64,000 bases of DNA from Piper betle (GCA_033002965.1 JAURVB010012350.1:1-64000); one strand, 5' to 3'; counted from the first letter of the stretch, positions 12,634 through 25,686 are shown. Numbers and translations are program-made. Notes: generated from the letters alone by a model not told the origin.

Positions 12634-13766
12634 ATTACTTATTTTCCTTATTATGTCTCGATTTGTGCACCATATGTTTAGTTGTAGGTTTATTTAGCAG
12701 TCTTCTTTATTAGGGTGTCCTGATGATGTGAACACGCACTATGAGCATGAATTATATAGAGATCTTAGTATTTTACTTAGCTGTGAGTTTCGATGTAGGT
12801 TACGGAGTCCGAGGTCATCGTAGATGAGTCAATGCACTTTGAGCTTAGACCATAGATCCGTAGGAATCTCCCATTGTTTGATCTCTGCTCGATACATTGT
12901 GCATCGAGTTTAACAATATTTTAGACGTAGGATGACATTGGTGGCATTTTGTCGAATCGCTCTGATGTTAGGCTATTTAGTTGTGTGTTGTACACATGTT
13001 TAATAAAACTTCAAGGTTGAGACCCCTTGATGATTTTCAAAAGATGAGATCTAGAAACTAAATTTTAAATATTCTCCCAAGCTTATATGTATAAATATGA
13101 GGGTTTACACCTTTTATGACTAAGATTGTATGGGATGTAGGGACTGCCCTAGTAATCTTTCAAACGCTGAGGAAGTGTGGAGTATGAGGGTATTGCATAA
13201 CGCTGCACATTTGCAGAATTTGTGGCACTAGCTTAACCGTTCCTTTTGCCACTCGAGTATCGTGACAAGTGTAATATGGAGGATGTGAGGGTGTAAGTGT
13301 TGCATGTATGAATATAAATATTAGCCATGTATATGCACCGACACTTGTTTAAGTATGTTTGCTTACCGCCCAGTGTGAGGCAATTCTAAAGTTTTCTAAG
13401 TTTCCATGGGTATTGAAATACCCATTTGCTAGTTTTTACTAGTTATTTTTTAGACCAGTAATACTCGTTACTAATGCTTTTTATGTTATATATATAATTC
13501 GTGCAATCTTGAGTCGACTTTGGCGGGAGGACAAATAATGCTACGCACACTTGAGCTCAGCACTATTATTTTGTTTCTTACATTTATTTATATTTGAAGT
13601 ATTTTGACGCATATTTAACAATGTCTTCCATTCTCATGACACCAAGCGGGTCATTTTGATCTATATTATCGATCGAGTCTTACCGACCAACAACTTTAGA
13701 CATGACTCGACTCGATCGTAACATTTCTGATTTTGTTCTTACGTGAACTGAAATTAGGGTGTTACA
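12634..13766 (+). repeat. Family C LTR C1, right arm
   Basis: Continuation of the forward C1 LTR after the C2 insertion: the ATTATGTCTCGATTTGTGC block, GATGAGTCAATGCACTTTG, the GCCACTCGAGTATCGTG block near 13247, and the end GAAATTAGGGTGTTACA. The structure parallels 33130-34252 (C5) and 20680-21545 (C4). Confidence 0.8.
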
Positions 13767-15958
13767 TTAACAACCATCAACTTTGGCTAATCAACATCCC
13801 ATTCTTAATTATCTCATGCCTCAGCAAATTGTAAAATTATCCCTTGGATGGGAACACCAATTTCTTTTCCTTTTCCTTCAGCCCTCTACATCCTACATAT
13901 CACTCCTGACCCTTAGCACAGAGGTCGATTAGTCTCATGTATGTGCCTTTAGTACCCATTAAAACTACAAGTCTAAACATGCGCTACATTGTATTACAAC
14001 TAATCCTCCACACTTCTCAGGGTTTATGGAACTCAAAGGTGGAGTTTTCAAGATCCCTCATGAATGGAACCACCTGCTCACTAATTGAGAGCCCACTTTG
14101 ACTAGCACACTCTCGTTTGCATAGTTCGGGTGTCAATTTTGCCCTTGTCTAACATCTCATTGAAAAATTCAAGAAAATCATATATAGGCTTGGGAAGAGA
14201 TTTATATAATAGGCCCGAAGGCAACTTGCGGTGGATCTTGTTTTTGAAATCAGACTTGAGGGATCCCATCCTCGAGGGTTATTAATCACGAAAGTAAAAT
14301 ATGTCTAAATGATCTGTGTTAAGTGGGGCTGATAAAATAGCCACTTCACGAGTCCTGCGATTTGAAAATCAAATCAACAATAGACTATAGCAATAAAAAT
14401 TGAGAAGAGCCCTAATGGACCTATGGTCGAAGCTTTAAGCGTGACGTCCTGTCTATGGTGAGCTCGGACTCTAAAACCATCGAAACCTATTGCTAAGTAA
14501 AATACTGACATCTCTATATGATGTATGCTCGTGATGTGTGTTCACATCATCAATACATCCTAATAAAGAAGATGATGTTAAATAACTTATAAATAAACAT
14601 CCAACACATAAATTGAGACATAATAAAGGAAATAACTAATAAACAAATAATAAATAAGTAAATAATAATACACTAATTATAAAATAATAATATCATCATA
14701 CTACATAAATACACGGCTAAACACGAGTAAATAGCATATATACTAGTGTTAGTAAACATATAAACAATTAAATAATTAAATACATAAACATTCAATAAAT
14801 AAATAAATGAATAAATAAACAGTCATCCAACATGAAATACATAATCATTCAATAAATACATAATATCATAGTCATCTAACATGGAAGACGAAATTAATAA
14901 CATACACACAACTAACAAATAGATAGATAAATAAATAATATTTAGTAAACATGAATAAGAATAATACTAATAAGTAAATAACAATAATAATAATGACTAA
15001 TCACAATCACATAAGCATTCATTATATACGATAAACATATAAATAAAAAGAAATAAATAATAATGAATAAATAAATAATAACACTATACTAAATAATGTG
15101 AATATGCATCTAAACTAATGTAGGAGTTCTCGAATTACCGAAAACGGGCTAAAAATGAGCTGAATCGCGTTAACTCGTTGAACTAAACCGGGTCTACCTA
15201 GTTAACTCATCTGCGTCGGTTTGGTTGGGCTGGTTTGGACTATTGATGTAGACACATATACTGGCAAGCAGGGAATGCGGGTTAGCAGACGCGAACGTGA
15301 CCAACAGGCTCTGACGAGGTGGGTGGTGCCCATAGCTGGAAAACATTGACAACAACACAGCCGGGGTCACCATTGGTCGGGATCGACGACTCGGGTGATG
15401 AGGAACATAATGGTGGTGACGATTGGCCATCGGCTAGTAGGAAAAAATAGCCAGAAAGGGGGTTGAATAGCCACCGAGTGCGGTGGCATTGCCAGTGGCG
15501 ATCGCGGCCACGTTGATGGTCATGGGTGGTCTTAAAATGAAGATCTTGGCGAAGAGACACTGTGTGGATGGTTGGATTGGCCTGGCTTGCCATCGCAAGA
15601 AAATGGCTAGAATGGTGGCAGCGATTGTGGAAACAGGCTATAAAAATGTTGTCTTTGATAGCCACTGCCATGGTGCCGGCGGTGGTATGGGGCATGGATT
15701 AAGATACGGCCATGAGGTGATCATGTGGGTGATAGTCCGGTGGCTAAGGGAAGCTCTGAGACTTGCCGGCGGCAAGCCAAAGTGACAGCAATGCTAAAGG
15801 TGGAAAAACTCCAAAAATGGGAGAAAATCTCTCAAAATAAATGGGTTAAAGCTAGGATTGACGTGGATGGCTCTGATATTGCCACGTGGCTTGATTTGAG
15901 CGTCTGACAATTATTGGACTTAGTGGGACCCACCTATGGGTATATGTAATATATAAAT
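13767..15958 (-). repeat. Mosaic reverse LTR C6, left arm (B-like then C-like)
   Basis: From about 13850 to 14400 the sequence matches reverse family B (CACTCCTGACCCTTAGCAC, GTTTTCAAGATCCCTCATGA, CATATATAGGCTTGGGAAGA). From about 14460 it matches reverse family C (CTAAGTAAAATACTGACATC, A/T-rich tract, C-type G/C-rich segment, CCACCTATGGGTATATG). The switch lies in a short block similar in both families (GGACCTATGGTCGAAGC). It is the outermost layer of the nest; its end resumes at 34451. 13767-13850 holds A/T-rich sequence with no recognised feature. Confidence 0.7.
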
Positions 15959-16522
15959 TGTAAAACCCAGCTTCCGGTTAGGGTTTTACCAGTTGTAGGT
16001 TGCCTAGGACTCGAGTCAGTTTTGACTTTGGATGCTCTCGATCCAAGCTTTCTGTCCATATGTATATTGCATAAACCCATACGTACCCCAATTAGGCCAC
16101 AAGCTATCAGACGTTCAGATCATGCCACGTGGGAATATCTGAGCCATCCACGATTTCAGAATTTACACCGATAGCGCCACCGCCACTTTGGCTCGCCACT
16201 AGCGAGTCTCCGCCTTGCCCTGGCCACCAAACCAGCACCCCCATGACCGCCTCATGGCTGGCTTTCCATTCATACCTCTCATAAACACCAGCGACGTAGT
16301 TTTTACAAACCGTTTTCCACCGCTACCACTGCTGTTCGAGCCATTTTCCATCACCCCCACAAAGCTTCATCTTCCTGATATCTCCATTTTTTACGCCACC
16401 CACAACCACCGCCATAGCCAAGATCGCCACCGAACACACCGTCACACCTGTGGCAATTTGGACTACTTTTTGGTCATTTTTTGACCAACCACTAGATGGA
16501 CTCTGCTGATCGCCACCACCAT
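15959..16522 (+). repeat. Family C LTR C4, first part
   Basis: Forward LTR starting TGTAAAACCCAGCTTCCGGT inside C6, with an early internal deletion that brings GGACTCGAGTCAGTTTTGAC close to the LTR start. It contains a C-rich segment (16170-16480). It is split at ACCAT (16518-16522) by C3 and continues at 19616 and 34253. Confidence 0.75.
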
Positions 16523-18001
16523 TGTAACACCCCAATTTCGGTTCACTTAAGAACCAAATCAGAAATGTTAGGATATATTCAAGTCATGTTTAAAGTTATT
16601 CATCGGTAAGACTCGATCGATACAATAGATCAAAACAACCTTCTTGGTGTCAAGAGAATGGAAGACACCGTTAAATACACGTCAAAACACATTGAACATA
16701 AATAAAAGTAAGGAAGTAAATAACTGTGTTGAGCTCAAGTGTGTGTAGTGCTTATCCATCCTCCCACCAAAGTCAACTCAATATTGCAAGACCTACATAT
16801 ATTATATGAAAAATATCAGTAACGAATGTTACCGGTCCGTAAAATAACTAATACAATCTAGCAAATGGTTATTCCATTACCCATGAAAACTTATGAAACT
16901 TCAAGAATGCCTCACACTGGGCGATAAGCAAACATACTTAAGCAAGTGCCAGCTCGCATGCGTGGCTCATAATCATATTCATACATACAACGCTTACACC
17001 CTCACATCTTCCATATCACCCAGCACGGTACTTAAGTGGCAAAATGAATAGTTAAGTTAGTGCTACAATTTCTAGAAATGTGCTGCATTACACGGTACCA
17101 TCATACACTGCACAACCTTATGTTTTGAAGGAGTGCTAGTGTGACCCATACATATCTCCATACCACTCATTCTCTAATTTGTGAAATCTATAAAAATGTG
17201 CGTACTTATATAATAGGCTTAGGGAAGAGGCTTATATCATACATTTCTAGACCTTCAGCTCGAAAACCAAGAAGGGATCTCATCCTTGTAGTTTTGTTAA
17301 CATGCATAAAAAACACAGCTAAATGGCCCAACATTGGAGGGATGTAATAAAATGCCGCCAATGCCGTTCTATGTATAAAATATGATTAAACTCAATACGA
17401 AAAGAGTCAAGCAAAAAGGGAGAGTCCTACAGACCTGTGGTACAAGCTCCAAGCACATCGTCACATCTACGGCGAGCTCGGACTTTATAACCCATATCGA
17501 CACCCATTGCTAAGTAAAATACTAACATCTCTATATGATGCATGCTAGTGATGTGTGCACATATCATCAAGACATTTTAATAAAGAAGACTACTAACAAA
17601 TATATAACTAAACATGTGGCACATAAATCGAGACATAATAATAAATAATAAATAAATAAATAAGGAAATACACTCGTAGATAATTAGATAAATAATAAAT
17701 ACATGAACATAAATAATATTCTAATCATAAAATAATAATATAATTATACTATATAAATATACAGGCAAACACAAGTAAATATCATATATATTCATATTAG
17801 TTAACACATAAATACTTAAAAAGTTAATAAATAATTAAATATTAATACAATAAATAAATTAATTAATTAAAGTAATATTCATTAATCATGAATAATAATA
17901 ATATCATCATTATCCAATATAGAATACGTAATTAATACAAATAAATAATGACATACACACGAACAAAGATAAATAAATAAATGCACATATATGTGTGTGT
18001 G

Positions 18002-18037
<36 letters not shown>

Positions 18038-19615
18038 TACATAAAATAGTAAACATAAATACGACTAATATTCATAAGTGCATATATCATTAATAATAAA
18101 AAGTAATCATATAAACATGTATTATAATCAATTATTACATGAATCATACGAAATGAATAATAATAATAATAAATAAATAAAACAATAAATGAAGAAAAAT
18201 GATCATAACACCCAAACATGCTGAATTATGTGAATATGTATCTAAACAAATATAGAGGTTCTCGAATTACAAAAAACGGTCGAGACACAACCGAAAACAG
18301 GCTGACCCAGATCGAACCAAGATGAACCACACCAAACCGAACTGAACCAACTTGGTCTAGGTTAATAGGAAAAGTGGGATGGGTTAACTAGGCATACATG
18401 AACTGGACATGAATTCGGGTACGGTCAGGCAGACTCGGACATGACCAGGCGCACGTTGTCGTGGGCAGGTGGATGCAATCGGGGGCGGGTGAGCGTGGAC
18501 ACGAGCTGGACGCAGGTAAGTGGGCCGGACCAGGAGCGGCGGTGCCCGTCGCCGAAATACGCCCACGGCGGTACGGCGGAGGCTGCCGTCGGTTGTGATC
18601 GAAGAGGGGAGGATGAGGAAAGTGATGGTGGTGACGGTCAGAGAAGTTCGGTCAATGGCTGGCTAGAAAATAGTAAGAAACGTGGCAGATCATCGCTGGA
18701 TGCGGCGATGCAACCGGCGGTGATCGCGGCCACAGTGGAGATTAGTGTCATTCCCAAACCATAGGTCTCAGCAAGGGGTAGCTATGTGGGTAGTCAGATT
18801 GGCCGGAGGTGGCTCATCGTTGCTAGAAAATGGCTTGATAGGTGGTGACGACGGTGATGAGCGGTGATCAAAAACTAGGTTGCTGACGGCAATTGCGGCA
18901 GTGCAAGTGGTCGTGAGTGGTACAAATGGAAAGCTGGCCATGAGGTGGTCATGGCCGTACTGAATGGGTGGGCAAAGGAGGGCCGAGTCTCACCGGCGGA
19001 ATGCCCAAGTGGCATGATCTGAATTTGGGAAATAATATGGTAAAGCCAAGGCTGATGTGGGCGGCTCAAATCTTGCCACGTGGCATGATCTGAATGTCTA
19101 ACAACTCGTGGTCTAGTGTGACCCACCTATGGGTATATGCAATATACATACAAATGAAATGCTCAGATCGAGATCTTCCGAACTTGAAACTGACTCAAGT
19201 CCTGAAATTTACTCTACATGCAGGAATTGAGGCAAGAAGGGTAAATGAGCCTCGAAACCCTAAGCACAATCGAGTTGGGCCCACAAGGCACAATCCGATG
19301 GTCCAAAATCCATATGATTCATGTAATGAGATACCTTAAAAATCCCAAACGGATACTAAATACTGCAACGGCCTAAAATTCTGGCTAATATATACAAACA
19401 AATATGTATACCTCAATATACACTGAAAACTCATGATCTTATCATCTGCATGTTGGGCATACTTAACCACTATAACATGCTCATACGGCCATCTGGGCCC
19501 ATACTCATTATCTGAAAACTAGTCTGGCTCAAGCTCGTTCAAACCAACTCGAGATTGCCTAAACTAGACAAAACTAAAATTGGGTAAAACCCTAAGCCAA
19601 AATTGTGCTTTTACA
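16523..19615 (-). mobile_element. Family C solo LTR C3, reverse, inserted in C4
   Basis: A complete 3093-bp reverse LTR from TGTAACACCCCAATTTCGG to GTGCTTTTACA, with a perfect 5-bp TSD ACCAT at 16518-16522 and 19616-19620. It is the best full-length family C LTR here: conserved blocks, an A/T-rich tract (17580-18230) with a microsatellite, a G/C-rich segment (18440-18760), and the end block CTCAAGCTCGTTCAAACC. There is no adjoining primer-binding site or polypurine tract, so it is a solo LTR. Confidence 0.92.
17985..18045. repeat. Palindromic TG/TA/CA microsatellite
   Basis: A run of TGTGTGTG, then TATATATATATA, then ACACACAC. The left and right halves are reverse complements, so the stretch can fold into a long hairpin or cruciform. 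It lies in the A/T-rich tract of LTR C3; the other family C copies at equivalent places lack it. Confidence 0.9.
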
Positions 19616-21545
19616 ACCATCTTGCTCCTCGTTGTATGGGCTGTCGATCGTGACCGGCAGCAACCCTAGCCATGCTGCTATCGGCGTTTTCCTCCAATGG
19701 CACAGGCTGCCTTGTTCGGCTCGTTTGACCATGTTTGTGTCCTCTTGTTGCATTCATGTCTGCTTGGTCGTGCTCAAGTCCGCAAGTTCAAGCCCATGTC
19801 TATGTCCACCCAGTCAACCAAGTCAATTTTCAGTTAACCCAAACCAATTTCACTCGGTCCAACTTAGTTTGGTTTAGCTCGTTTTCGTCTGTTTCTCGAT
19901 CGATTTCGGTAATTTGAGACTCCATAGAATAGTTTATATACATAGCCACATTATTTAGCATGTTTGGATTTTATGAACATTTTTCTTTAATTATTAATTA
20001 TTTTATTTATTTATTTATTTATTCATGATTATTCATTTCTTGTTATTTTTATATTTATTGACTAGGATGAATGATTATATGATTGATTATTGTTATTGAT
20101 TATGTATTTATTCATAGATAAAATTTTTGTTCATGTTTATCTTATTTAATTTAATTAATTAATTGATTATTAATTATTTTCTTACTCATGTTATTATTTA
20201 TATGTATTTAGTTGTACTTTTGTATATTCGATGTTTATATTGATATTCTTTATGATAAATTAATATTAGTCATTTATTTATTTATTATTTATTATTATTA
20301 ATGATATATTTACTTATGAATATTAGGCTTATTTATGTCTACTAAATTGTATTTATTTATTTATTTATCTATTTATTTGTTCGCGTGTATGTTATTATTT
20401 ATTTGTATTTAATTATGTGTTATTGTATTGGATAACTATGATATTATTAATATTCATGATTAATGAGTATTAACTATTTTCTTAATTATTTATTTATTTA
20501 TTTAGTACCACGATTATATATTGATATTTACCTGTGTTTAGCTGTGTATTTATATAGTACAATTATATTATTATCTTATGATTGGAGTATTATTTATGTT
20601 CATGTTTTTATTATTTACCTAATTATCTACAAGTGCATACATTTCTTTATTTTTGCATGTGAGTGTTTAGTTGTAGGCTTGCTATTACTATTTTCTTTAT
20701 TAGGATGTATTGATGATATGAGCACAGGCCACAAACAGGCATTATATAGAGACATCAGTACTTTACTAAACAGTAGGTTTCGATGTAGGTTACAAAGTCT
20801 GAGCTCATCGTAGATGTATCGATGTGCTTGGAGCTTGGACCACAGGTTTGTAAGACATTCCTTTGGCTCGATCCCTGCTTGACTCCCTGTTTGTCGAGTT
20901 TAACCATGTTTTAAATTTAGAACGACATCGGCGGTGTTTTATTGGATCCCTTCAATGTCAGGATATTTAGTCGTGTTTTCTACGCATGTCTAATAAAATT
21001 ACAAGGATGAGATCCCTTGTTGGTTTACCAACTGAAACTCTAGAAATATATGATACAAGTATCTTCCCTAAACCTAACATATAAGTACACACATTTTACG
21101 GATTTCACGAATAAGAGAGTGAGCATCATGGAGATATGTATGGACCGCATTAGTACTCCTTTAAACCCTGATGTAGTGCAGTGTATGAGGGTACTACATA
21201 ACACAAAACATTTCTAAAATTTGTGGCACTGACTTAACCATTCCTTTTGACACTCGAGTACTGTGGCGGGTGTAATGTAGTGGATGTGAGTGAGTAAGCG
21301 TTGTATGTATGAATATGAATATTAGTTGTGCATGCACGTTGACACTTGTTTAAGTATACTTGCTTACTGCCCAGTGTGAGGTAATTGTGAAGTTTCCTAA
21401 GTTTTCGTGGGTAATGGAATACCTATTTGCCAATTTGTAATAGTTATTTTTTGGATTAGTAACACTCATTACTAGCATTGTTCATATAATATATGTAGGT
21501 CTTGCAAATTTTGAGTTGACTTTGGTAGGAGGCACTATACACATT
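19616..21545 (+). repeat. Family C LTR C4, middle part
   Basis: C4 resumes after the second ACCAT. It contains the rest of the C-rich segment, GGTAATTTGAGACTCC, a T-rich tract with ATTTATTT repeats (19980-20640) and the conserved block through GAGTTGACTTTGGTAGGAGG. It is then interrupted by C5. Translations of the T-rich tract give tyrosine/isoleucine-rich low-complexity frames, not genes. Confidence 0.75.
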
Positions 21546-22494
21546 TGAGCAAGCTCAAGCTAGAACAATTTTAAGAATATGAGTATGAAGTCCAGATGGC
21601 AATATGAGCATGTTATGGAGGCTGAGTATTCCTGACGCAAATATGATAGTTTCAGTTATGATGTAGTAGAGCATGATTTATCAGTGTATACACAAGGTAT
21701 ACATATGATTTTTATGAGTTAGCTAGGATTTTAGGCCTAGATCTAGGCCGTTGCAGCATTTAGTATCCATTTGGGATTTTTGGTATCTCATTACATGCCT
21801 CATAGGGATTTAGGACCATCTGATTGTGCACCGTGTGCCGTGCGCCTAGTTCGATTGTGTTTAGGGTTTCAAAGCTCATTTACTCTTCTTGCCTCGATTC
21901 CTGCCTATAGAGTCAATTTTAAGACTCGAGTCAGTTTCGACTTTGGACAGCCTCGATCCGAGCTTTCTGTCCACATGTATATTGCACGTACCCATATGTG
22001 GGTCCCACTAGAAATTTCCCACAATTTTGAGGATTTCCACCATTATCGACACCACCACTTTGGCTCACAGCCAGCAAGACCCCTACCCTCCTCTGGCCAC
22101 TGGATTCATACTACCATGATGAATTCTTGACTGGCTATCAGTCCGTACCAACCTTCATCATCGATACCACCACAGTCTCTGTCAGCGACCGAGTTTTTAT
22201 CACTGTTCACCACCGGCCAATCTGACCACCTCAACAGCTTCCCCTCGTCGAGATCTCTATTTTGAGACCACCCATGACCACTTCCATGGTTGCTATCTCA
22301 GCTGGCGATGTCACCGTACACAATGACAATACCACCCCTTTCCGACAGATTTTTGGCTAGCCACAGGTCGAACTCCGCCAGTCTCCACCACCACCATGAT
22401 CCCCGTTCGGCCAGTTTACCCAATTCATTGTCTGCCTACCCGCGACTGAGTCCGCCTACCAGATCTTGTCCACCAGCCCATGTGTGAGTCTGCC
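21546..22494 (+). repeat. Family C LTR C5, left arm
   Basis: Forward family C LTR lacking about its first 75-80 bases: it starts in the block equivalent to TGAACGAGCTTGAGCCAG and runs through TTTTAGGCCTAGATCTAGGC and a C-rich segment to the target site CTGCC (22490-22494), where E1 entered. It resumes at 32614. Confidence 0.75.
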
Positions 22495-25105
22495 TGTAAA
22501 ACCCGTGATTCGAGTTAGGGTTTTAAAGTCTAAACTAGTCGATTCGACATTATTTTCAGTTGAGTCAATTTCAAAACACACATACCGAGCTGACGTCGGT
22601 CTTATGTTATGAAACATGAGAGTCATGTGTGCCCAAGTATATAATAATAACACCAATAAGACAGAAACAGAATGAGTTATCAAAATATATGAGAGTATGA
22701 CAAATTTTTCTTTATTTATTTTAATTAAATCGTAGAATTACTTTTAGGGTGAATAACACTTTAGAATGCATTACGGGCAGTGTAGGTTGGTTATTAGTTA
22801 TAAAGCATGTCATTGATGTGTATTATATTTTATAGGATTTTTTTATAGAGTTAATATTATTTTTGACTCGAGTCAGAGTCAAGTCAAGTTTTAATTACGA
22901 CACAAGCATTCGTTTTTCTCACCTAACCATTCATTTTTGTCACCTAACCATTCATTTTTCTCACCTTGACATCTATATATTTCACATTTTTGACCCTATC
23001 ACCATCCATCCTTCTCACCCAACTTCTTCCTTCTTCTTTTTCTCCCTTCCCTCTTCCCCACAATCCTCACTCAAACCGACCACAACCTTGTTGCCGTGGT
23101 TGTGTGACTGACGATTAGGTATAGAATTTTATCTAATTTAAATATTGTGATAAATGTCTGCTTATGAATGAAGTAATGATTTGCATGATTTGATTGATAG
23201 TTAGTGATCTAATTAAGTAAATTAAATTAGAGCATGCTAATTGACTGCAACATAACTTAGAAAAACATAATAAAATTAGGATGAGTAGGATGAGATATTT
23301 TTACACTGATGATTGTTTGATTGTTTTTAGATCATGATTGCATTGTATGTGTGATGTTCATGATGAGTTTGATGCATCATTCAGTTAGTGGGCGTTAGCT
23401 TCTAAATTTGATGTGTAGGTATGGAGTAGGAGCTTGCCGCCTAGATGCGTGGACATAATTGGAGCTTCTACTAGGTCCGTTAGGACTCACTTCTAGTTTT
23501 TATCTTTACACTCTATTGTGTGCTATTTTTACAGATAAGCGGACATGTCGAGTGGAGGATTTATTGTATCCCACTCCACGCCGGCCATTTAGTCACATGT
23601 TATTTTCGGATTAATAAGCTCAAGGATGAGATCCCTTGAGTAGTTTTATCTTTACACTCTATTGTGTGCTATTTTTACAGGTAAGCGGACATGTCGAGTG
23701 GAGGATTTATTGTATCCCACTCCACGCCGGCCATTTAGTCGCACATTATTTTCGGATTAATAACCCTCGACGATGAGATCCCTTGAGTATGTTTTCGAAA
23801 GTAAGATCCACCACAAGTTGTCTTTAGGCCTACTATATAAATCTCTTCCCAGACCTATATATAGTTTTATTGAGTTTTAAGTGGGATGAGAGATGGGAAA
23901 TTAGACAACCGTGCTACACTAGTGGGCATGTACTATGCGAGTGGGCATGTGCTTGTCAAAGTGGCCTTAGGAACTGGTGACATCCACTCCATTCCGAAGG
24001 GATCCTGATAACTCCACTTTTGAGTTCCTCAAACCCAAAGGAGTGTGGAGGTTTATGGGTATTGTTATATAGCCCATGTCCGAAATTGTGATTCCAAGGG
24101 TACTAAAGGCAATTGCCCCAGAGTACTTGGTCTTTGTGCTCAAAGCCAGGAGAATTATGGAGGTAAGGAGAGGGCTTAGGATATACTAGTAGTCCTGAGG
24201 GACCAGCAAATGAAATGAGAAAATCACCAGCAGCAGAACAGTTAGTTCAGGATGCTACCAGGTCTGCAGCCCAGTGACTCCTCAGTAGGTGCCCTTCAGA
24301 GAGTTCATGAGAAGTATATGAATGTTTTCTTTCATATGAGAGTTTGTTCTCATAGCCAATTTGATATTAGTTTTTTTACCAGTAACACTTGTTACTCACG
24401 TGTTTTTATAATATATGTAAGTGATGATAACGAGGAGAATGAGCCAGCTTGCATGGAGGAGCAGTGACGTCTCTTGCATACACACATGTCAGACGATAGA
24501 ATGTTAATGTTTATTGATGCTGTCATTATATTGAGAATGATATGATGTAATGCAAGATATGATAATATAATATGATAGTTGATTCAGTAGCAGAATTTCT
24601 AATTGTAACATTTGAATCCCTATGTTTTAGTAAATATGTTTAGATGTTGAATATGTACAATAAAACTGAGAATTAGAATGCACAGATGGGTCCAAACCCA
24701 ATCTAGTTAGGTAAGATGAAGATAAATTAGCAGTTGAGTAGAGAGTCAATACAGAAATGAATTTATTTTGTGAATGTTTTATTAATTATTTATATGTGTT
24801 TACATGTTGATTTGATAGGGTGACCCTTAATTGCAATTTGAAGGGATACTCAGTTCGTTTTATTTTACGAATTTTTTACAATTTTTCATTGTAGTTATTT
24901 TGGTGTAAAATTGGCTGTCATGTCATCCATGTAGTAGCACATTAGGTTTATTTTTATGCATTCATCCATGCATAGCGATTAACGTCTTCCATCTCGAGAC
25001 ACCGAGAGTAGATTCGTGGGAGTTGGGTTCAGGTTAACCAACATAATTGGGACCAGTGACATTCCAGTTTGGTTCCTGAGCATGAACTAAATTTGTGGTG
25101 TTACA
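22495..25105 (+). repeat. E1 5' LTR
   Basis: It starts TGTAAAACCCGTGATTCGAG and ends GTGGTGTTACA. In order: a U3 part with AAACATGAGAGTCATG; the GACTCGAGTC-type block near 22864; a TTTCTCACC-rich middle segment; ACGATTAGGTATAG; conserved GGAGCTTCTACTAGGTCCGT; a TATATATAG promoter-like site near 23855; and a tail near AGGCCGAG-type blocks. Compared with the 3' LTR it lacks about 48 bp near 23140 and has an extra tandem copy of about 147 bp. Confidence 0.9.
23494..23787 (+). repeat. 147-bp tandem duplication in E1 5' LTR
   Basis: Two adjacent copies of about 147 bp, each running from TAGTTTTATCTTTACACTC through GCGGACATGTCGAGTGGAGG to GATGAGATCCCTTGAG. The 3' LTR has one copy. The copies differ at a few bases, for example GCTCAAGGATGAG versus CCTCGACGATGAG. 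Confidence 0.9.
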
Positions 25106-25365
25106 GTTTTGGCATCTGAGGAAACTCTCGGTCGATTCAATTGGAAGATATTTTCTTATGTGATGTGTGTGCAAAGATTGCTCCAAGTTCAGTAGGCAGG
25201 TTAGCCAACCTAAGTGGGACCAGTGACATTCTGGTTTGGTTCCCAAGCATGAACTAAATTTGTGGTGTTAGAGTTTTGGCATATGAGGAAACTCTCGGTT
25301 GATTCAGTTGGAAGATATTTTCTTATGTGATGTGTGTGCAAAGATTGCTCCAAGTTCAGCAGGCA
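25032..25365 (+). repeat. Tandem duplication across LTR end and primer-binding site
   Basis: Two adjacent units of about 167 bp (25032-25198 and 25199-25365). Each contains the last ~74 bp of the LTR (GGGACCAGTGACATTC...GTGGTGTTA), the primer-binding-site region and about 90 bp of leader ending CAAGTTCAGNAGGCAG. In the second unit the LTR terminus reads TTAGAG instead of TTACAG. Confidence 0.92.
25110..25121 (+). promoter_or_regulatory. Degenerate primer-binding site of E1
   Basis: TGGCATCTGAGG lies four bases after the LTR end and matches 9 of 12 positions of TGGTATCAGAGC, the complement of the initiator-Met tRNA 3' end used by many plant LTR elements. The second duplicated copy (TGGCATATGAGG) is further decayed. 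Confidence 0.55.
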
Positions 25366-25686
25366 GGTATATATTTCTATCCTTCTTGTCTTTGATTTAC
25401 AGATTTCTCATCAATGGGTAATGTGGTAGTATTTTCATGCTTGGATCAGTGAGTAGGGGTAATCATGGTAAGAACTTGAAGTACCGGGAACAGGACACCA
25501 TTGCCTCCTTCGCCAAGACAAGCTAGCCCTACTCTTGCTCACAGTGAGACAATGTCTAGCCAATCGAGAGCCACACCACTTCTAGAATATCCTAGTGAGC
25601 CAGGCTTGGTAAGCAGCCATAGGAGGAGCCATCATAGTGGAAGCCGTCGCAACATTCAAAGCCGTCACACTGAAACGGAAGCTGCC
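25366..25686 (+). pseudogene. E1 leader and gag N-terminal remnant
   Basis: Sequence between the duplicated leader and the A1 insertion. An open frame from 25501 gives a serine/arginine/proline-rich stretch (start MPPSPRQASPTLA) of about 60 codons before entering A1. An MPP-type arginine-rich start is common in plant gypsy gag, but no specific domain is visible. The frame resumes, if at all, at 28490 after the solo LTR. Confidence 0.45.

Noticed and set aside
17932..18219. Tyr/Ile-rich frames in A/T-rich tracts (also 20463-20813, 32823-33116, 63635-63940)
   Set aside because: Translations of TTTA/TATT-rich LTR sequence; they look like membrane proteins only by composition.
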